Assembly (NCBI GenBank): GCA_903837785.1
Contig: CAILVY010000270.1
Location: forward strand, 33,512-97,511
Length of the DNA: 64,000 nucleotides
Direction of reading: 5' to 3'
DNA from: Candidatus Hydrogenedentota bacterium
Lineage (GTDB): Bacteria; Hydrogenedentota; Hydrogenedentia; Hydrogenedentales; CAILVY01
The notes under the pieces were generated by a model that saw nothing but the letters and a program-made list of their open reading frames with translations, did no database searches and had not been told where the DNA came from. Positions within the stretch are counted from its first letter, which is position 1; each line of letters opens with the position of its first letter. A program made the translations under genes and the position numbers. Of the stretch, positions 8,930 to 18,201 are shown in pieces.

Positions 8930-9931
8930 ATGGCGAAGAAACGCATCATTCAGGCAGGTTTGGGCAGCATGGGTTTGTGCTGGAGCGACCGCGTTGCGGA
9001 GTCGAAGCAGTGGGAAGCCGAGGCCTATGTGGATCCTTGCCCGGATACGCTGAAGGCGGCCGCGGCCCGTCACGGCATGCCCGCCGAACGCTGCTTCACG
9101 AGCCTGGATGCGGCGTTGAAGGCGGTGTCGGCCGAGGCGCTGCTGGACGTCACGCCGCAACAGGCGCGCAAGGCCGTCTGCCTTGCCGCCTTCAAGCACG
9201 GCCTGCACGTCCTGAGCGAGAAACCCCTTGCGGATACGATGCGCAATGCCAGGGCGGTTGTGGATGCCGCCGCAAAGGCCAAACGCACGTATATGGTTGC
9301 ACAGAACTACCGCTATCAGCCGGTGTTTCAGACGGCGAAACGATTCATCGCCAGCGGCCGGCTGGGCGCCATCGGGTATGTGGGCGTGAGCTTTCACAAG
9401 GGGCCGCATTTCGGCGGCTACCGCGAGGAAATGCCCTACCCGCTCGTGCTCGACATGTCCATCCATCACTTCGATCTGATGCGCTGCCTGCTCGGAAGCG
9501 ATGTGCGCGCCGTGCACGCGGCCAGCGTCAATGCGCCCTGGAACTGGAACAAGGGCGAGGCCACGATCATGGCGCAACTCGAAATGATCGGCGGAGCCGT
9601 CGTGAATTACTTCGGAAGCTGGGTGAGCACGGGCTGGGAAAGCGCCTGGAATGCCGACTGGCGCATTGAAGGCGCAAAGGGCGTGCTGATCATCGAACGC
9701 GACCTGCTGTATTTCTCGAACTCGGCGGGCGAGCGCCGCGCCGTGCCCCTGATCAGGATGGCGCGCGAGCATCAGGCGTGCCTGCTCGAACTCTTCGGCA
9801 AAGCGCTCGATTCCGGCGCGGAACCGGAAACCAGCGGACGCAACAACCTCAACAGCCTGGCAACCACCCATGCCGTGGTCCGTGCGGCCAAGGAACGCCG
9901 GCGCGTGCCGGTGCGCGAGTTGATGGCGTGA
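8930..9931 (+). CDS. Gfo/Idh/MocA family NAD(P)-dependent oxidoreductase
   Basis: 333 residues, starting at the ATG at 8930 with GGGAGAG about 8 bp upstream; the open frame continues further upstream but would overlap the GH32 gene. The N-terminal Rossmann fold starts IIQAGLGSMG, and the family motif SEKPLAD lies near residue 100. The C-terminal alpha/beta domain carries the DMSIHHFD signature with substrate-binding His residues. Members oxidise or reduce sugars or cyclitols. Position in the fructan operon suggests processing of an imported sugar, but the substrate is unknown. The stop codon overlaps the start of the next gene (GTGA). Confidence 0.88.
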   Translation: MAKKRIIQAGLGSMGLCWSDRVAESKQWEAEAYVDPCPDTLKAAAARHGMPAERCFTSLDAALKAVSAEALLDVTPQQARKAVCLAAFKHGLHVLSEKPLADTMRNARAVVDAAAKAKRTYMVAQNYRYQPVFQTAKRFIASGRLGAIGYVGVSFHKGPHFGGYREEMPYPLVLDMSIHHFDLMRCLLGSDVRAVHAASVNAPWNWNKGEATIMAQLEMIGGAVVNYFGSWVSTGWESAWNADWRIEGAKGVLIIERDLLYFSNSAGERRAVPLIRMAREHQACLLELFGKALDSGAEPETSGRNNLNSLATTHAVVRAAKERRRVPVRELMA

Positions 9932-12183
9932 GTCCCTTCTCCGAAGGACAGAACCGATACGCGCTGATGCCGCTCTTCCTGGCGGGGGTGCTCTTCGTGC
10001 TGCTGGCACCCTTGTTCTGGCTCAATTCGGGCGTGCCCGAAGGCGCGCATGCCGTGGGCGGCAGCGAATATTCCGGCCTCTATGATTGCGTCTTTCCCAT
10101 CTTTCGCTATGGATTCACCCGGCTCCAGGAAGGCGAACTCTCCCTGTGGAATCCCATGCAGTGGTGCGGAACCCCCTACTTCGCGAACCCCGCCACCGGC
10201 CTTATCCAGCCGCTGAACGTGGTCTTCCTCCTCGTGAAGACCGAGCAGGCCCTTGCCGTGCAGGGATTCCTTTCGATGTTTCTGATGGGACTATTCTTTG
10301 CCCTCTTCGCCCGGGCGCTCGGCACCGGATATGTCCCGGCGGTCATTGGCGGGATTGTATATGCCTTCGGCGGAACCGCCGCGACAGCCTTGGCCCATCC
10401 GGAGATACTTCCGGTGCTGGCGTGGACGCCGCTGGCGCTCTGGGCCATCCGTGAATTCTCCCGCACGGGACATTATGGCATTGCTGTGATCGGCGGAATT
10501 ATCCTCGCACTCATGGCCGTCGGATGCGCCGTTCAGGCCTTTGCGGCCATGCTGTGCATAGTGGTCCCCTACGCATTGTTGCGAATGCTGGCCGGGAATG
10601 CCCCCTTCTTTCGGCGGACAGCCGGTTTCCTCCTGATGCTCGTCATTGCGCTTCTTGTTTCTGCCCTGCAATGGGCGCCCAGCCTCTCCTGGCTTATCCA
10701 GCTCGACAATCCGCTCTCCGTCTTGGGTCCGTATGACCTTGCCGGGATCTTCCCCTCCAAACTTCGCGAAATTCCGTTCCAGTGCCTGGCGGCCACCCCC
10801 GACGTGTTGCCCCGGCCCGGTTACCTCGGCACGGCCACACTGCTCTTGATTCCCTTGGCGCTCTTTCAGCGCCACGCGCGCCTGGAGGCCCTGTTCTTTC
10901 TTCTGGCTTCCGCGCTCTTATTCCCCGCCGCTGCGCTTGGCCACAGCCTGTGGGGCGGCCGTCTGCCCCTCGAGGTGCTGGTCTTTCCGGCCGCGCTGGC
11001 GGTGGCGGTGTTGGCCGCCCTGGGCGCAAACCGGCTCTTTGCCGCGGGTCGGGACACGCTCTCCCCGCTCGTGTGGATTCCTCCGATGATCGTGCTTGCC
11101 CTGGCGGCGGGCCTCTTTATTGCGGCTTCCGCGCCCATGCGCGGACGCCTTATCCCGTTTGCCGCGGTCGTCTTCCTCTTCCTGCTGCTTCGGCTGCGTC
11201 CCGTCGGCGTCTTCTGTGCCCTGCTTACAGCATCCCTGCTCTTTATTGACTTGTACGCGGCGGGTGTTCGCTACTATCCGCATCCTTTCGCGGAGCCCAT
11301 CACCGAATTCGCGGATCACGCCCGGCTCTATCAGGCCGCCCAGGAACAGTCGCTTGACGGGCGGATCCTGATGAACACGCACCCCTCGGATAAGAAGTTC
11401 ACCGCGAACCTCGGCCTGCTCGCGCCGCTGCGCTCGGCCGGCGGCTCACGCTGGCCGCTGACGCGGGATCAAGCCCGGTGGTGGGCCATGCTGAGCGATG
11501 AGAAAGCAGGCGAAGTTTCGCCACGTGCCGCCCAGCCGGAATTGCTGAACTACATGGCCGTGCGTGTGTTGCTGGCGGCGGCGGAACCGTTTGTGCCGGA
11601 AGGTTGGGAAACGCGTGGCGTGCGTTTGCGGCCTGCGCGCAGCGAAACCGGACTCAACATGTACCTCAACGAGACCGCGTTGCCGCGCTGTTACTGGACG
11701 CCGGGCTGGCGCGCGGTCAGCGGCATCGAGGAAGTCCTCAAGGTCCTTGGGGATCCCGGTTTCGACGGGCGGCGCAATTCCATTGTGGAACCCAATTCCC
11801 CCGCGTTTGCCCAGCTTGCCATGCTCGCGCCCAATGGCGCCGCCGCCGCGGACGCCCCAAACAACGGCGTATGCACGATTCGGGAGGACACGCCCGGCCG
11901 GGTGGTGGTCCGGGTGGAAGCGCCGCAGGCAGGGCTGACAATCCTTGCGGACACGTATGATCCGGGCTGGATCGCAACCTTGAATGGGAAGCCCGTGCCC
12001 ATCCTGAAAGTGAACGGCCTCTTCCGAGGCATCGCTACGCCGGCCGGCGGAAGCACTATCGTCTTTGTTTACCGGCCGCTGACCTTCTGGTTTGGGCTGG
12101 CCCTGAGCCTTGCAGCGCTCGCCACCCTGACGCTAATGGGCGTGGGAATGCTCTTTCGCCGCCGCCAGCTTTCGCCCAACTGA
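9928..12183 (+). CDS. YfhO-like polytopic membrane protein (putative GT-C glycosyltransferase)
   Basis: About 751 residues from a GTG at 9928 that overlaps the preceding TGA; an ATG at 9967 is an alternative start. The first about 500 residues contain at least ten hydrophobic segments, including an early luminal loop (SGVPEGAHAVGGSEY, then LYDCVFPIFRYG) resembling the catalytic loop of GT-C enzymes. A soluble C-terminal part (about 510-720) ends in DTYDPGWIATLNGKPVPI and a final TM helix, the arrangement of the YfhO family. YfhO proteins are linked to glycosylation of lipoteichoic acid or cell-surface polymers. Why it sits at the end of a fructan operon is unclear; it may glycosylate a surface component. 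Confidence 0.75.
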   Translation: MSPFSEGQNRYALMPLFLAGVLFVLLAPLFWLNSGVPEGAHAVGGSEYSGLYDCVFPIFRYGFTRLQEGELSLWNPMQWCGTPYFANPATGLIQPLNVVFLLVKTEQALAVQGFLSMFLMGLFFALFARALGTGYVPAVIGGIVYAFGGTAATALAHPEILPVLAWTPLALWAIREFSRTGHYGIAVIGGIILALMAVGCAVQAFAAMLCIVVPYALLRMLAGNAPFFRRTAGFLLMLVIALLVSALQWAPSLSWLIQLDNPLSVLGPYDLAGIFPSKLREIPFQCLAATPDVLPRPGYLGTATLLLIPLALFQRHARLEALFFLLASALLFPAAALGHSLWGGRLPLEVLVFPAALAVAVLAALGANRLFAAGRDTLSPLVWIPPMIVLALAAGLFIAASAPMRGRLIPFAAVVFLFLLLRLRPVGVFCALLTASLLFIDLYAAGVRYYPHPFAEPITEFADHARLYQAAQEQSLDGRILMNTHPSDKKFTANLGLLAPLRSAGGSRWPLTRDQARWWAMLSDEKAGEVSPRAAQPELLNYMAVRVLLAAAEPFVPEGWETRGVRLRPARSETGLNMYLNETALPRCYWTPGWRAVSGIEEVLKVLGDPGFDGRRNSIVEPNSPAFAQLAMLAPNGAAAADAPNNGVCTIREDTPGRVVVRVEAPQAGLTILADTYDPGWIATLNGKPVPILKVNGLFRGIATPAGGSTIVFVYRPLTFWFGLALSLAALATLTLMGVGMLFRRRQLSPN

Positions 12184-12262
12184 AGCGGAACGCATACGGC
12201 CCAGCGGCTGGCTGCGGAGGAGGAATCCCCCGAATTCTGTGAAATCTGTCCCAGGGCCCGGC

Positions 12263-12282
12263 GTCCCTTAGAGCCAAGGGAC
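12263..12282 (+). terminator. Small hairpin after the fructan operon
   Basis: A perfect 7-bp stem (12263-12269 with 12276-12282, six-base loop) lies 80 bp after the YfhO-like gene. There is no T-tract, so it may be a weak terminator or processing hairpin. The rest of 12184-12464 shows no gene; a TATGAT at 12361-12366 is a possible -10 box for the next gene, without a good -35. Confidence 0.3.
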
Positions 12283-12464
12283 ACTACTGTCCGCCGTATT
12301 CCATGCTTTCATTCTTGCTACTGCGGCCCGGAGACTAAATTCCGCCGGTCGAGTGTATTGTATGATGTACGTGCGTTGGCGTCCGTTTAAAGTTCAAGTG
12401 AATGTGGCGGCGTCCAGAATCGTCTGATACGGCGGACGCGCAGAACAGCGCCCAGGAGGTTACG

Positions 12465-14711
12465 ATGATGCTTAGATGGAGTACAGGAGCGATAATACTC
12501 GTTGCGGCCATGGCGGTCATGCCTTGGGCGGCCGCCGACGGGTATGTGATGCACGCGCGCATCAGTTACGACGCGGGCAGCACGATGGTCAAGGGAACGG
12601 AAGACGCCGACTGGAGCCACGCCACGCTGAACACTCTCGTGCTTCCGGGCGACACCCTTTGGGTGGACAAGGGCGGCACGGCGGAAATCGAATTTGCGGG
12701 CGGGGCCTTCCTGCGCATGGCGGACGGCAGCAAACTCGAAGTGACCTCCATCCCGCCCAACGGGCTTGTCCGTGGATGGGATGGCTCGTTCTATCTGCAA
12801 CGTCTGAGCCGGAGCACGGGCGATTTCGCACTGGCCACCCCGGCCTGCAAAGTCGAAGTGGAGAAGGACACCGCGGTGCGCGTGGACATTCTGGACTCGG
12901 GCGCGACGACCGTGACGGTCCGCTGGGGCCGGGTCTGTGTCCGTACGGATGCCGGCGGCGCCACGAACGTCGGTGCGGGCGAGCGGTGCTGGGTGGACCC
13001 CGGACTCCTGCCCTCGACCCCGGCCGCGTTTGACCGGGACCTCGAAGATGGGTTGGATCAGTGGAATCGCGAGCGGGCGAAACACCTGGCGGCAGGCCCT
13101 GCCACAACACCCGTCCCGGTTACCATCGCCGAACCGACCATCGGCCTCTATGATTTGGACGGCTACGGCGAATGGGTCACTGTGGACTCGCGGCCCTATT
13201 GGCGGCCGACGGTTGTGGTTGATTACGTGCCGTACCGCTATGGCCATTGGACCTTCGTCTGCGGCGTCGGCAATGTCTGGGTCGAAGATTATCCCTTCGC
13301 GTATGTGACGTGCCACTACGGGCGCTGGCAACATCTGCCGCACTACGGCTGGGTCTGGGGATACGACCCAGTGTGGAGTCCGGCGTGGGTGGCGACGGTG
13401 CATTGCGGCGACTATTTCATGTGGGCGCCGGTGGACTTCGCGTGCCGCCCCGTCGTCGTGCATGATTCCGTCTTCTTCAGCGTGGGCGGCGTCCATTTCG
13501 ACTTCAGCGTGTGCAGCTACGTGCACGCGGACCACCTCTTTGGCTACCCGCGCTACGTCTGCGCGCCCGACCACGATTTCATCGGCTACGTGCGGCACCA
13601 CGAGCGCAACATCAACATCTGGAACATCAACATCAACGTGAACAACAATGTGGTGCGCGTGCCCTATCAACATGCGGACCGGCTCGTGCGCGATTATCAC
13701 CCGCGGCGCGCGATTCGCGGCCCGGCGGCCTTCGACGGCGGCGTGGCCGTGTCGCAGCGCGTGAAATCCCTGGAAGGCTCGTTGGGTCGGGACCGATTCT
13801 CCCGGGTCGACCGCACGGGAGAGCGCAAGGAGCGCACCGCCCTCAACCGCGACGGCCGCAATCCGGGCGGACGCAGTGTGCGCCTCGAGGGGCCGGTGCA
13901 GGCGCAGGCCCCGAGCCTCTACGCCCACACGGCCAGCCTCGAACGCACCGGCCGCGACCGCAAAGCGATCCCTGAACGCGGCGAGCGCGTGGGAAATGTC
14001 CGGACGGACGGTCCCGGCGAGCGTGGCTCGGCCGGGCGCAGCCCGCGCGGACGCGACATGGACACCGTGCCCGCTTCCCGGGACAATGAGATGTCCGGAC
14101 CCCGCCGCACGCCGCGCGGCGGAGAATCCGAGAACGCCAGCACCCCCGGACGGACCCTGCGCGGGCCGGCGGACACGGCCAGAATCGATCGCCCGCCGCA
14201 GGACGAAGGGCGCGGCAGGGTTCTGGACACGCCGCGCGGTGGACGCACGGACGAACCGGCGGCGCCTTCGGAACGGCGTGGCGGACGCACGCTCGAACGT
14301 TCCACGGCCAGAGAACCCGAATTCACTCCGCCCCCCGTGGACCGGACGCCCGAACGCACGGCGCCGGCGGATCGCGGCGGACGCACGATTGAACGCGCTC
14401 CGGTGGGCGGCTTCGAACGCTCCGCGCCCAGAATGGAACGCAGTGTTCCTGAGACGAGAATCGAACGATCCGAGCCCGCGCCGCGTGTCGAACGCTCCGC
14501 GCCCAGGGTCGAACGCAGCGTTCCTGAAACGAGAATCGAACGTTCCGAACCCGCACCGCGCGTTGAGCGCTCCGCGCCGGCCCCCCGCATCGAACGTTCC
14601 GCGCCCGAAACACGCGTCGAGCGTTCTGCTCCCCCGGTCTCGAGGGGAGATTCCGGCGGTGGACGGGGTTCGGGCGGAGATCATGGCGGGTCAGTCAGAG
14701 GCCGGCATTAA
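12465..14711 (+). CDS. Secreted FecR-like/DUF6600 protein with Arg-Glu-Ser-Pro repeat tail
   Basis: 748 residues; start at the first of two ATGs, with AGGAGG at 12454-12459. A signal peptide (about 1-26) is followed by a FecR-like beta domain (about 50-185; LVLPGDTLWVDKGGTAEIEF near 60-80). Next comes a Tyr/Trp-rich region typical of DUF6600 (about 225-330; YGEWVTVDSRPYWRP, YGHWTFVCG, YGWVWGYDPVWSPAWV). Residues from about 430 to the end are low-complexity and very rich in R, E, S and P, ending in 25-residue tandem repeats. DUF6600 proteins are found in secreted or envelope proteins of unknown role. It is followed after 24 bp by a Tyr/Asp-rich lipoprotein, so the two are probably co-expressed envelope proteins. 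Confidence 0.8.
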   Translation: MMLRWSTGAIILVAAMAVMPWAAADGYVMHARISYDAGSTMVKGTEDADWSHATLNTLVLPGDTLWVDKGGTAEIEFAGGAFLRMADGSKLEVTSIPPNGLVRGWDGSFYLQRLSRSTGDFALATPACKVEVEKDTAVRVDILDSGATTVTVRWGRVCVRTDAGGATNVGAGERCWVDPGLLPSTPAAFDRDLEDGLDQWNRERAKHLAAGPATTPVPVTIAEPTIGLYDLDGYGEWVTVDSRPYWRPTVVVDYVPYRYGHWTFVCGVGNVWVEDYPFAYVTCHYGRWQHLPHYGWVWGYDPVWSPAWVATVHCGDYFMWAPVDFACRPVVVHDSVFFSVGGVHFDFSVCSYVHADHLFGYPRYVCAPDHDFIGYVRHHERNINIWNININVNNNVVRVPYQHADRLVRDYHPRRAIRGPAAFDGGVAVSQRVKSLEGSLGRDRFSRVDRTGERKERTALNRDGRNPGGRSVRLEGPVQAQAPSLYAHTASLERTGRDRKAIPERGERVGNVRTDGPGERGSAGRSPRGRDMDTVPASRDNEMSGPRRTPRGGESENASTPGRTLRGPADTARIDRPPQDEGRGRVLDTPRGGRTDEPAAPSERRGGRTLERSTAREPEFTPPPVDRTPERTAPADRGGRTIERAPVGGFERSAPRMERSVPETRIERSEPAPRVERSAPRVERSVPETRIERSEPAPRVERSAPAPRIERSAPETRVERSAPPVSRGDSGGGRGSGGDHGGSVRGRH
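14424..14573 (+). repeat. 75-bp tandem repeat (two close copies plus degenerate flanks) in the DUF6600 gene
   Basis: Units 14424-14498 and 14499-14573 encode two nearly identical 25-residue blocks built on the motif RxERSxPxxR, and further degenerate copies run to about 14640. The repeat keeps the frame, so copy-number change would alter tail length only. Confidence 0.8.
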
Positions 14712-14735
14712 CGCCAACCAGCGAGGGAACTACTC

Positions 14736-15569
14736 ATGAATACGAACATCGTGATGAGACGCGTGGCGGCCCCGGCGCTGCTGCTTGCCGCGGGGATCAT
14801 GTTCGCGGGCTGTCCCCCGGAGTTGCTCACGTATGATCAGGGCTTTGCCGATGGCTTCGCCCAGGACGACTACTATTGGGACGGGTACTTCGACAGTTAC
14901 GACACAGTGGACGCCGGGCCGATTTACTATGACGTCAGCAACATTCCGGTTGTGCTCGACCCGCCCTACGATGCCGGCTACTACGACGGCCTGTGGTACG
15001 CCTACAACGACGGCTACTTCGTGGAGTACGACTACGCCTTCACGATCGGCTGGAGCGAAGGCTACGACATGGGCTATTACCCCGCATGGGCGCTATTCCT
15101 GGCCGCGGACGAACACCCCGAATTCCTGGACGGCGGATTCAGCGACGGCTATAACGACGGGTTCACGGAAGGCAGCGTCTTCGGCGCCTATGACTGGGAA
15201 AACGACATCGCGTACGACTGGCTCGGCGCCATGCTCGACTATCGGAGCGGAATCGACGTCACGATCGGCGGTTACAGCACCGGCGATCTCGGCCCCGTCG
15301 AACTCTACGTCTACGGCACGGATCCCTATGATCTCGTGAAGACGGGCCAGCCTTCCCGCGTGAAACCGGATCGAGCGGGCCTGACGGTTCGATATCTTGG
15401 TCCCGAGAAGGCCGAGATTCCCGACGTCAGCTATCGTCCGTTGACAGCGGAAGCGCAGACGGAATTCAGCATCACGCCCACGACCTCACCCCGCGGCAAC
15501 CGCAACCTTACGTTGACGAGTTCCTGGCTCGCCCGCGTGAATGAATATCGGGCAAGCCTCAAGAAGTAA
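14736..15569 (+). CDS. Tyr/Asp/Gly-rich lipoprotein of unknown function
   Basis: 277 residues; start ATG with GAGGGAAC upstream. The N-terminus has a lipoprotein signal ending in the lipobox IMFAGC, so the mature protein should start at Cys near residue 26. The mature part is dominated by degenerate G-x-x-D-G-Y repeats (for example DQGFADGFAQDD, DAGYYDGLWYAYNDGYF, DGGFSDGYNDGFTEG), which look like shallow, possibly metal-binding or adhesive repeats. The last 80 residues lack the repeats. I do not recognise a named family. It is the second gene of a pair with the DUF6600 protein and is followed by a strong terminator. Confidence 0.78.
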   Translation: MNTNIVMRRVAAPALLLAAGIMFAGCPPELLTYDQGFADGFAQDDYYWDGYFDSYDTVDAGPIYYDVSNIPVVLDPPYDAGYYDGLWYAYNDGYFVEYDYAFTIGWSEGYDMGYYPAWALFLAADEHPEFLDGGFSDGYNDGFTEGSVFGAYDWENDIAYDWLGAMLDYRSGIDVTIGGYSTGDLGPVELYVYGTDPYDLVKTGQPSRVKPDRAGLTVRYLGPEKAEIPDVSYRPLTAEAQTEFSITPTTSPRGNRNLTLTSSWLARVNEYRASLKK

Positions 15570-15587
15570 TCCAACCTCTCCGCCAAC

Positions 15588-15622
15588 CCGAACCCCCGTC
15601 GCCTTAAGGCGCGGGGGTTCGG
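15588..15622 (+). terminator. Rho-independent-like terminator after the lipoprotein gene
   Basis: A perfect 11-bp outer stem (15588-15598 with 15612-15622) encloses a second 4-bp stem with a TTAA loop. It lies 18 bp after the stop codon and is followed by CGTTTCTC, a weak T-tract. Confidence 0.75.
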
Positions 15623-15707
15623 CGTTTCTCCGCCCTTCCCCGGAATAGCTCCTTGGGCGCGGGCTGTTGACATCCTGTATGGATACGTTGAATGGAAAGG
15701 AAGACCC

Positions 15708-16298
15708 ATGGCAGCAACACCTTCGACGATGATGCCGCTGGGAACCGCCGCGCCGCATTTCTCGCTTGAGGATTACGCGGGCAAGCGGTGGTCGCTGGCG
15801 GATTTTGAGGGCAAGAAGGGACTCCTCGTGATGTTCATCTGCAATCACTGTCCCTTCGTGAAACATGTCCGCGCAGAACTTTCGACCGTCGCCCGGGAAT
15901 ATCAGGCCAAAGACATCGGCATCGTGGGCATCATGTCCAACGACGTCGCCGCCTATCCCGACGATCGGCCGGAGAAGATGGCGGAAGAGGCCGCCACGGC
16001 AGGCTACGTGTTCCCGTATCTCTATGATGCGACGCAGGAGGTGGCGAAGGCGTATCACGCGGCGTGCACCCCGGACCTGTTCCTCTTCGATGCCGGACAC
16101 AAGCTGATCTACCGGGGGCAATTGGACGACTCGCGGCCGGGCAACGGCCTTCCGGTGACCGGGGCGGATCTCCGTGCGGCGCTCGACGCGCTGTTGGCGG
16201 GTGCGCCTGTCGCCGCGAAGCAGCGGCCAAGCCTCGGCTGCAACATCAAGTGGAGGCCGGGCAACGAACCCGCGTACTACAAGCAACTGGCTGCCTAA
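15708..16298 (+). CDS. Thioredoxin-fold redoxin (AhpC/TSA-like, PRX-like) protein
   Basis: 196 residues; start ATG behind GGAAAGGAAG, with a TTGACA -35-like box at 15667. The fold starts PLGTAAPHFSLEDYAGK and carries a CxxC motif, C45-N-H-C48-P, in FICNHCPFVKHV. This matches the PRX_like1 thioredoxin group, often annotated as thioredoxin family or redoxin-domain protein. There is no signal peptide, so it is probably a cytoplasmic thiol reductase or peroxidase. It stands alone, convergent with thiL, whose stop it overlaps by 4 bp on the opposite strand. Confidence 0.88.
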   Translation: MAATPSTMMPLGTAAPHFSLEDYAGKRWSLADFEGKKGLLVMFICNHCPFVKHVRAELSTVAREYQAKDIGIVGIMSNDVAAYPDDRPEKMAEEAATAGYVFPYLYDATQEVAKAYHAACTPDLFLFDAGHKLIYRGQLDDSRPGNGLPVTGADLRAALDALLAGAPVAAKQRPSLGCNIKWRPGNEPAYYKQLAA

Positions 16299-17272
16299 CC
16301 GCGGAAATGGTTGAAGCCCAGGGGCTGGATGGGCGCGCCGTCCATGCGGAGTCCCGATCCATGGCTTGTGAAGCGGCCGATGAGGGCGAGGGGGACTTGA
16401 AAGCGATGTGTGAACGCGGTGGCGATGGCTGCGGCTTCGTCGGGGCGGAGGGCAAGGATCAGTTCATACTCCTCGCCGCCGTTCAGGGCGAGATCGAGGG
16501 CGTTCACGTTCTGCGCCGCGCAGAAGGCGGTCAGTGCAGGGTCGAGCGGCAGCATGCGGCTGTCCAGGTCCAGCCCGAGCCCGCTGGCATCGGCGAGGTG
16601 GCCCGCGTCCTGAAGGAGGCCGTCGCTCAAATCGATGGCCGCATGGACCGGGTGTTGTTCCGCCAGCCATTGGCCTTCGGCGATGCGGGGGATGGGATGG
16701 AGATGCGCCGGTACAAGCGATGGCGCATCAATATGGCGTTCAAGCGCCAGGAGCCCGGCCGCGGAGCAGCCGGGATGACCGGTCACGGCGAGGTAGTCCC
16801 CTTCGCAGGCGCCGCAGCGCAGCAGGTGCCGGGAGCCTGTGGGTTCGCCGATTACGGTGACATCAATGACAAGACCGGACGGGGATTGTGTCGTGTCGCC
16901 GCCGACGATCACTGCGCCGCAATGTGCCACGGCGTCCGCCATGCCGCGATAAACTCCCTCCAGAAACCCGAGGTCGGTTTCCGCCGGGCAGGCCAGGGTA
17001 ATGAGGACAAAGCGGGGTTGGCCGCCCATGGCCGCGATGTCGCTCAGGGCGGAGGCCGCCGACTTCCAGCCGATGGCCTCGGGCGCGGCGAGCGCACGCC
17101 GGAAATGGACGTCTTCTATCGACGCATCGCAGGTTACGAGGAGCTGGCGGTCGCCCAGCCGCAGCACGGCGCAATCGTCGCCGATGCCGGTCAGCACGCC
17201 TTCGCCCGGATGCACGTTCTGGGTGAGCCGCCGGATCAGGCCGAATTCTCCCAGGCTGCTCAACGTGCTCAT
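16295..17272 (-). CDS. thiL: Thiamine-monophosphate kinase
   Basis: 325 residues; start placed at the ATG at 17270-17272 (MSTLSSLGEFGLI), 4 bp after the nnrD stop; an in-frame ATG 45 bp upstream would overlap nnrD. The N-terminal GEFGLIRRL, the ATP/Mg site GIGDDCAVL, DLSDGL in the middle and GGEEYEL near residue 265 are all ThiL hallmarks. It phosphorylates thiamine monophosphate to thiamine diphosphate in the cytosol. It follows nnrD directly, an association seen in other bacteria, and probably shares its transcript. Confidence 0.95.
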   Translation of the reverse strand: MSTLSSLGEFGLIRRLTQNVHPGEGVLTGIGDDCAVLRLGDRQLLVTCDASIEDVHFRRALAAPEAIGWKSAASALSDIAAMGGQPRFVLITLACPAETDLGFLEGVYRGMADAVAHCGAVIVGGDTTQSPSGLVIDVTVIGEPTGSRHLLRCGACEGDYLAVTGHPGCSAAGLLALERHIDAPSLVPAHLHPIPRIAEGQWLAEQHPVHAAIDLSDGLLQDAGHLADASGLGLDLDSRMLPLDPALTAFCAAQNVNALDLALNGGEEYELILALRPDEAAAIATAFTHRFQVPLALIGRFTSHGSGLRMDGAPIQPLGFNHFRG

Positions 17273-17276
17273 GGCG

Positions 17277-18146
17277 TCATGCCCCGATTGTGCGCCAGGC
17301 GTCGGGCAGGAGGGCAATGACGTCGCCGGCAGTCATACCTCGGGCCGTGAAGCGGGCCGCGGCGAGATCGCCCGCCAGGCCGTGCAGATAGACGCCGAGA
17401 CAGGCCGCATCAAAGGGCGGCAGGCCCTGCGCCAACAGGCCGCCCAGGAGTCCCGCCAGCACATCGCCGGTGCCGCCTTTGGCGAGGCCGTTGTTTCCCG
17501 TGAGATTCACGGCAAGGCGTTCGTCTGGTCCGGCGATCAGCGTGTGATGGCCTTTCAGCACCACCACACAGCGCGAGGAATTCGCCAGGCGCCGCGCGCT
17601 CGCCTCCCGGTCGCGCTGCACCTCGGCCGTCGTCGAGGCTGTCAGGCGCGCCATTTCGCCGGGGTGCGGTGTCAGGATGCAGGGCGCTTGTATCGCGGTC
17701 AGTGTTTCGGGACGTTCACTCAAGGCATTCAGGCCGTCCGCGTCCACGATCATCGGCGCGGTGCACCGGGCCACGAACGCATGGACAAACGCCGTGGTTT
17801 CCGGGTGCCGCGAGAGCCCGGGCCCCAGGGCCACGGCCTGTTTGTCCGCCGCGAATTGCAGGGCGGGTTCGAGGGCCGCGAAGGAGAGGCTTTCCGCGTC
17901 CGTGGCAGGCAGGGGCAGGCTCATGGTCTCGAGAAGCGAGGCCGCCATGGCGTCTCCGAGGGTCCGTGGCACGCCCAACGTGACCAGGCCGACGCCGGAC
18001 CGGCCCGCCGCTTCGCAGGCGAGTTTGGCCGCGCCGGTGAATCCGCGCGATCCGGCCAGAACAAAGAGATGGCCAAAGCTGCCCTTGTGCCCTTGTTCCG
18101 GGCGCTCGGGCAAGTGCGCGCGCAGATACTCTCGGGTCAGTTCCAT
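17277..18146 (-). CDS. nnrD: ADP/ATP-dependent (S)-NAD(P)H-hydrate dehydratase
   Basis: 289 residues; start set at MELTREYL (ATG 18144-18146) with AAAGGA upstream, rather than the ATG nine codons further up. It is the carbohydrate-kinase-fold dehydratase domain only: GSFGHLFVLAGS near residue 30, the nucleotide site TPHPGEMARL near 165 and NGLAKGGTGDVLAGLLGG near 230. It repairs hydrated NADH and NADPH. The epimerase domain (NnrE), fused in many bacteria, is absent here. It probably shares a transcript with thiL and perhaps with the aldehyde dehydrogenase 55 bp upstream. Confidence 0.93.
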   Translation of the reverse strand: MELTREYLRAHLPERPEQGHKGSFGHLFVLAGSRGFTGAAKLACEAAGRSGVGLVTLGVPRTLGDAMAASLLETMSLPLPATDAESLSFAALEPALQFAADKQAVALGPGLSRHPETTAFVHAFVARCTAPMIVDADGLNALSERPETLTAIQAPCILTPHPGEMARLTASTTAEVQRDREASARRLANSSRCVVVLKGHHTLIAGPDERLAVNLTGNNGLAKGGTGDVLAGLLGGLLAQGLPPFDAACLGVYLHGLAGDLAAARFTARGMTAGDVIALLPDAWRTIGA

Positions 18147-18201
18147 GCCACGTTGTCCTTTCCCAACCAGCATACGGCACCGCGTGGGGAGAACGCCACG
18201 A

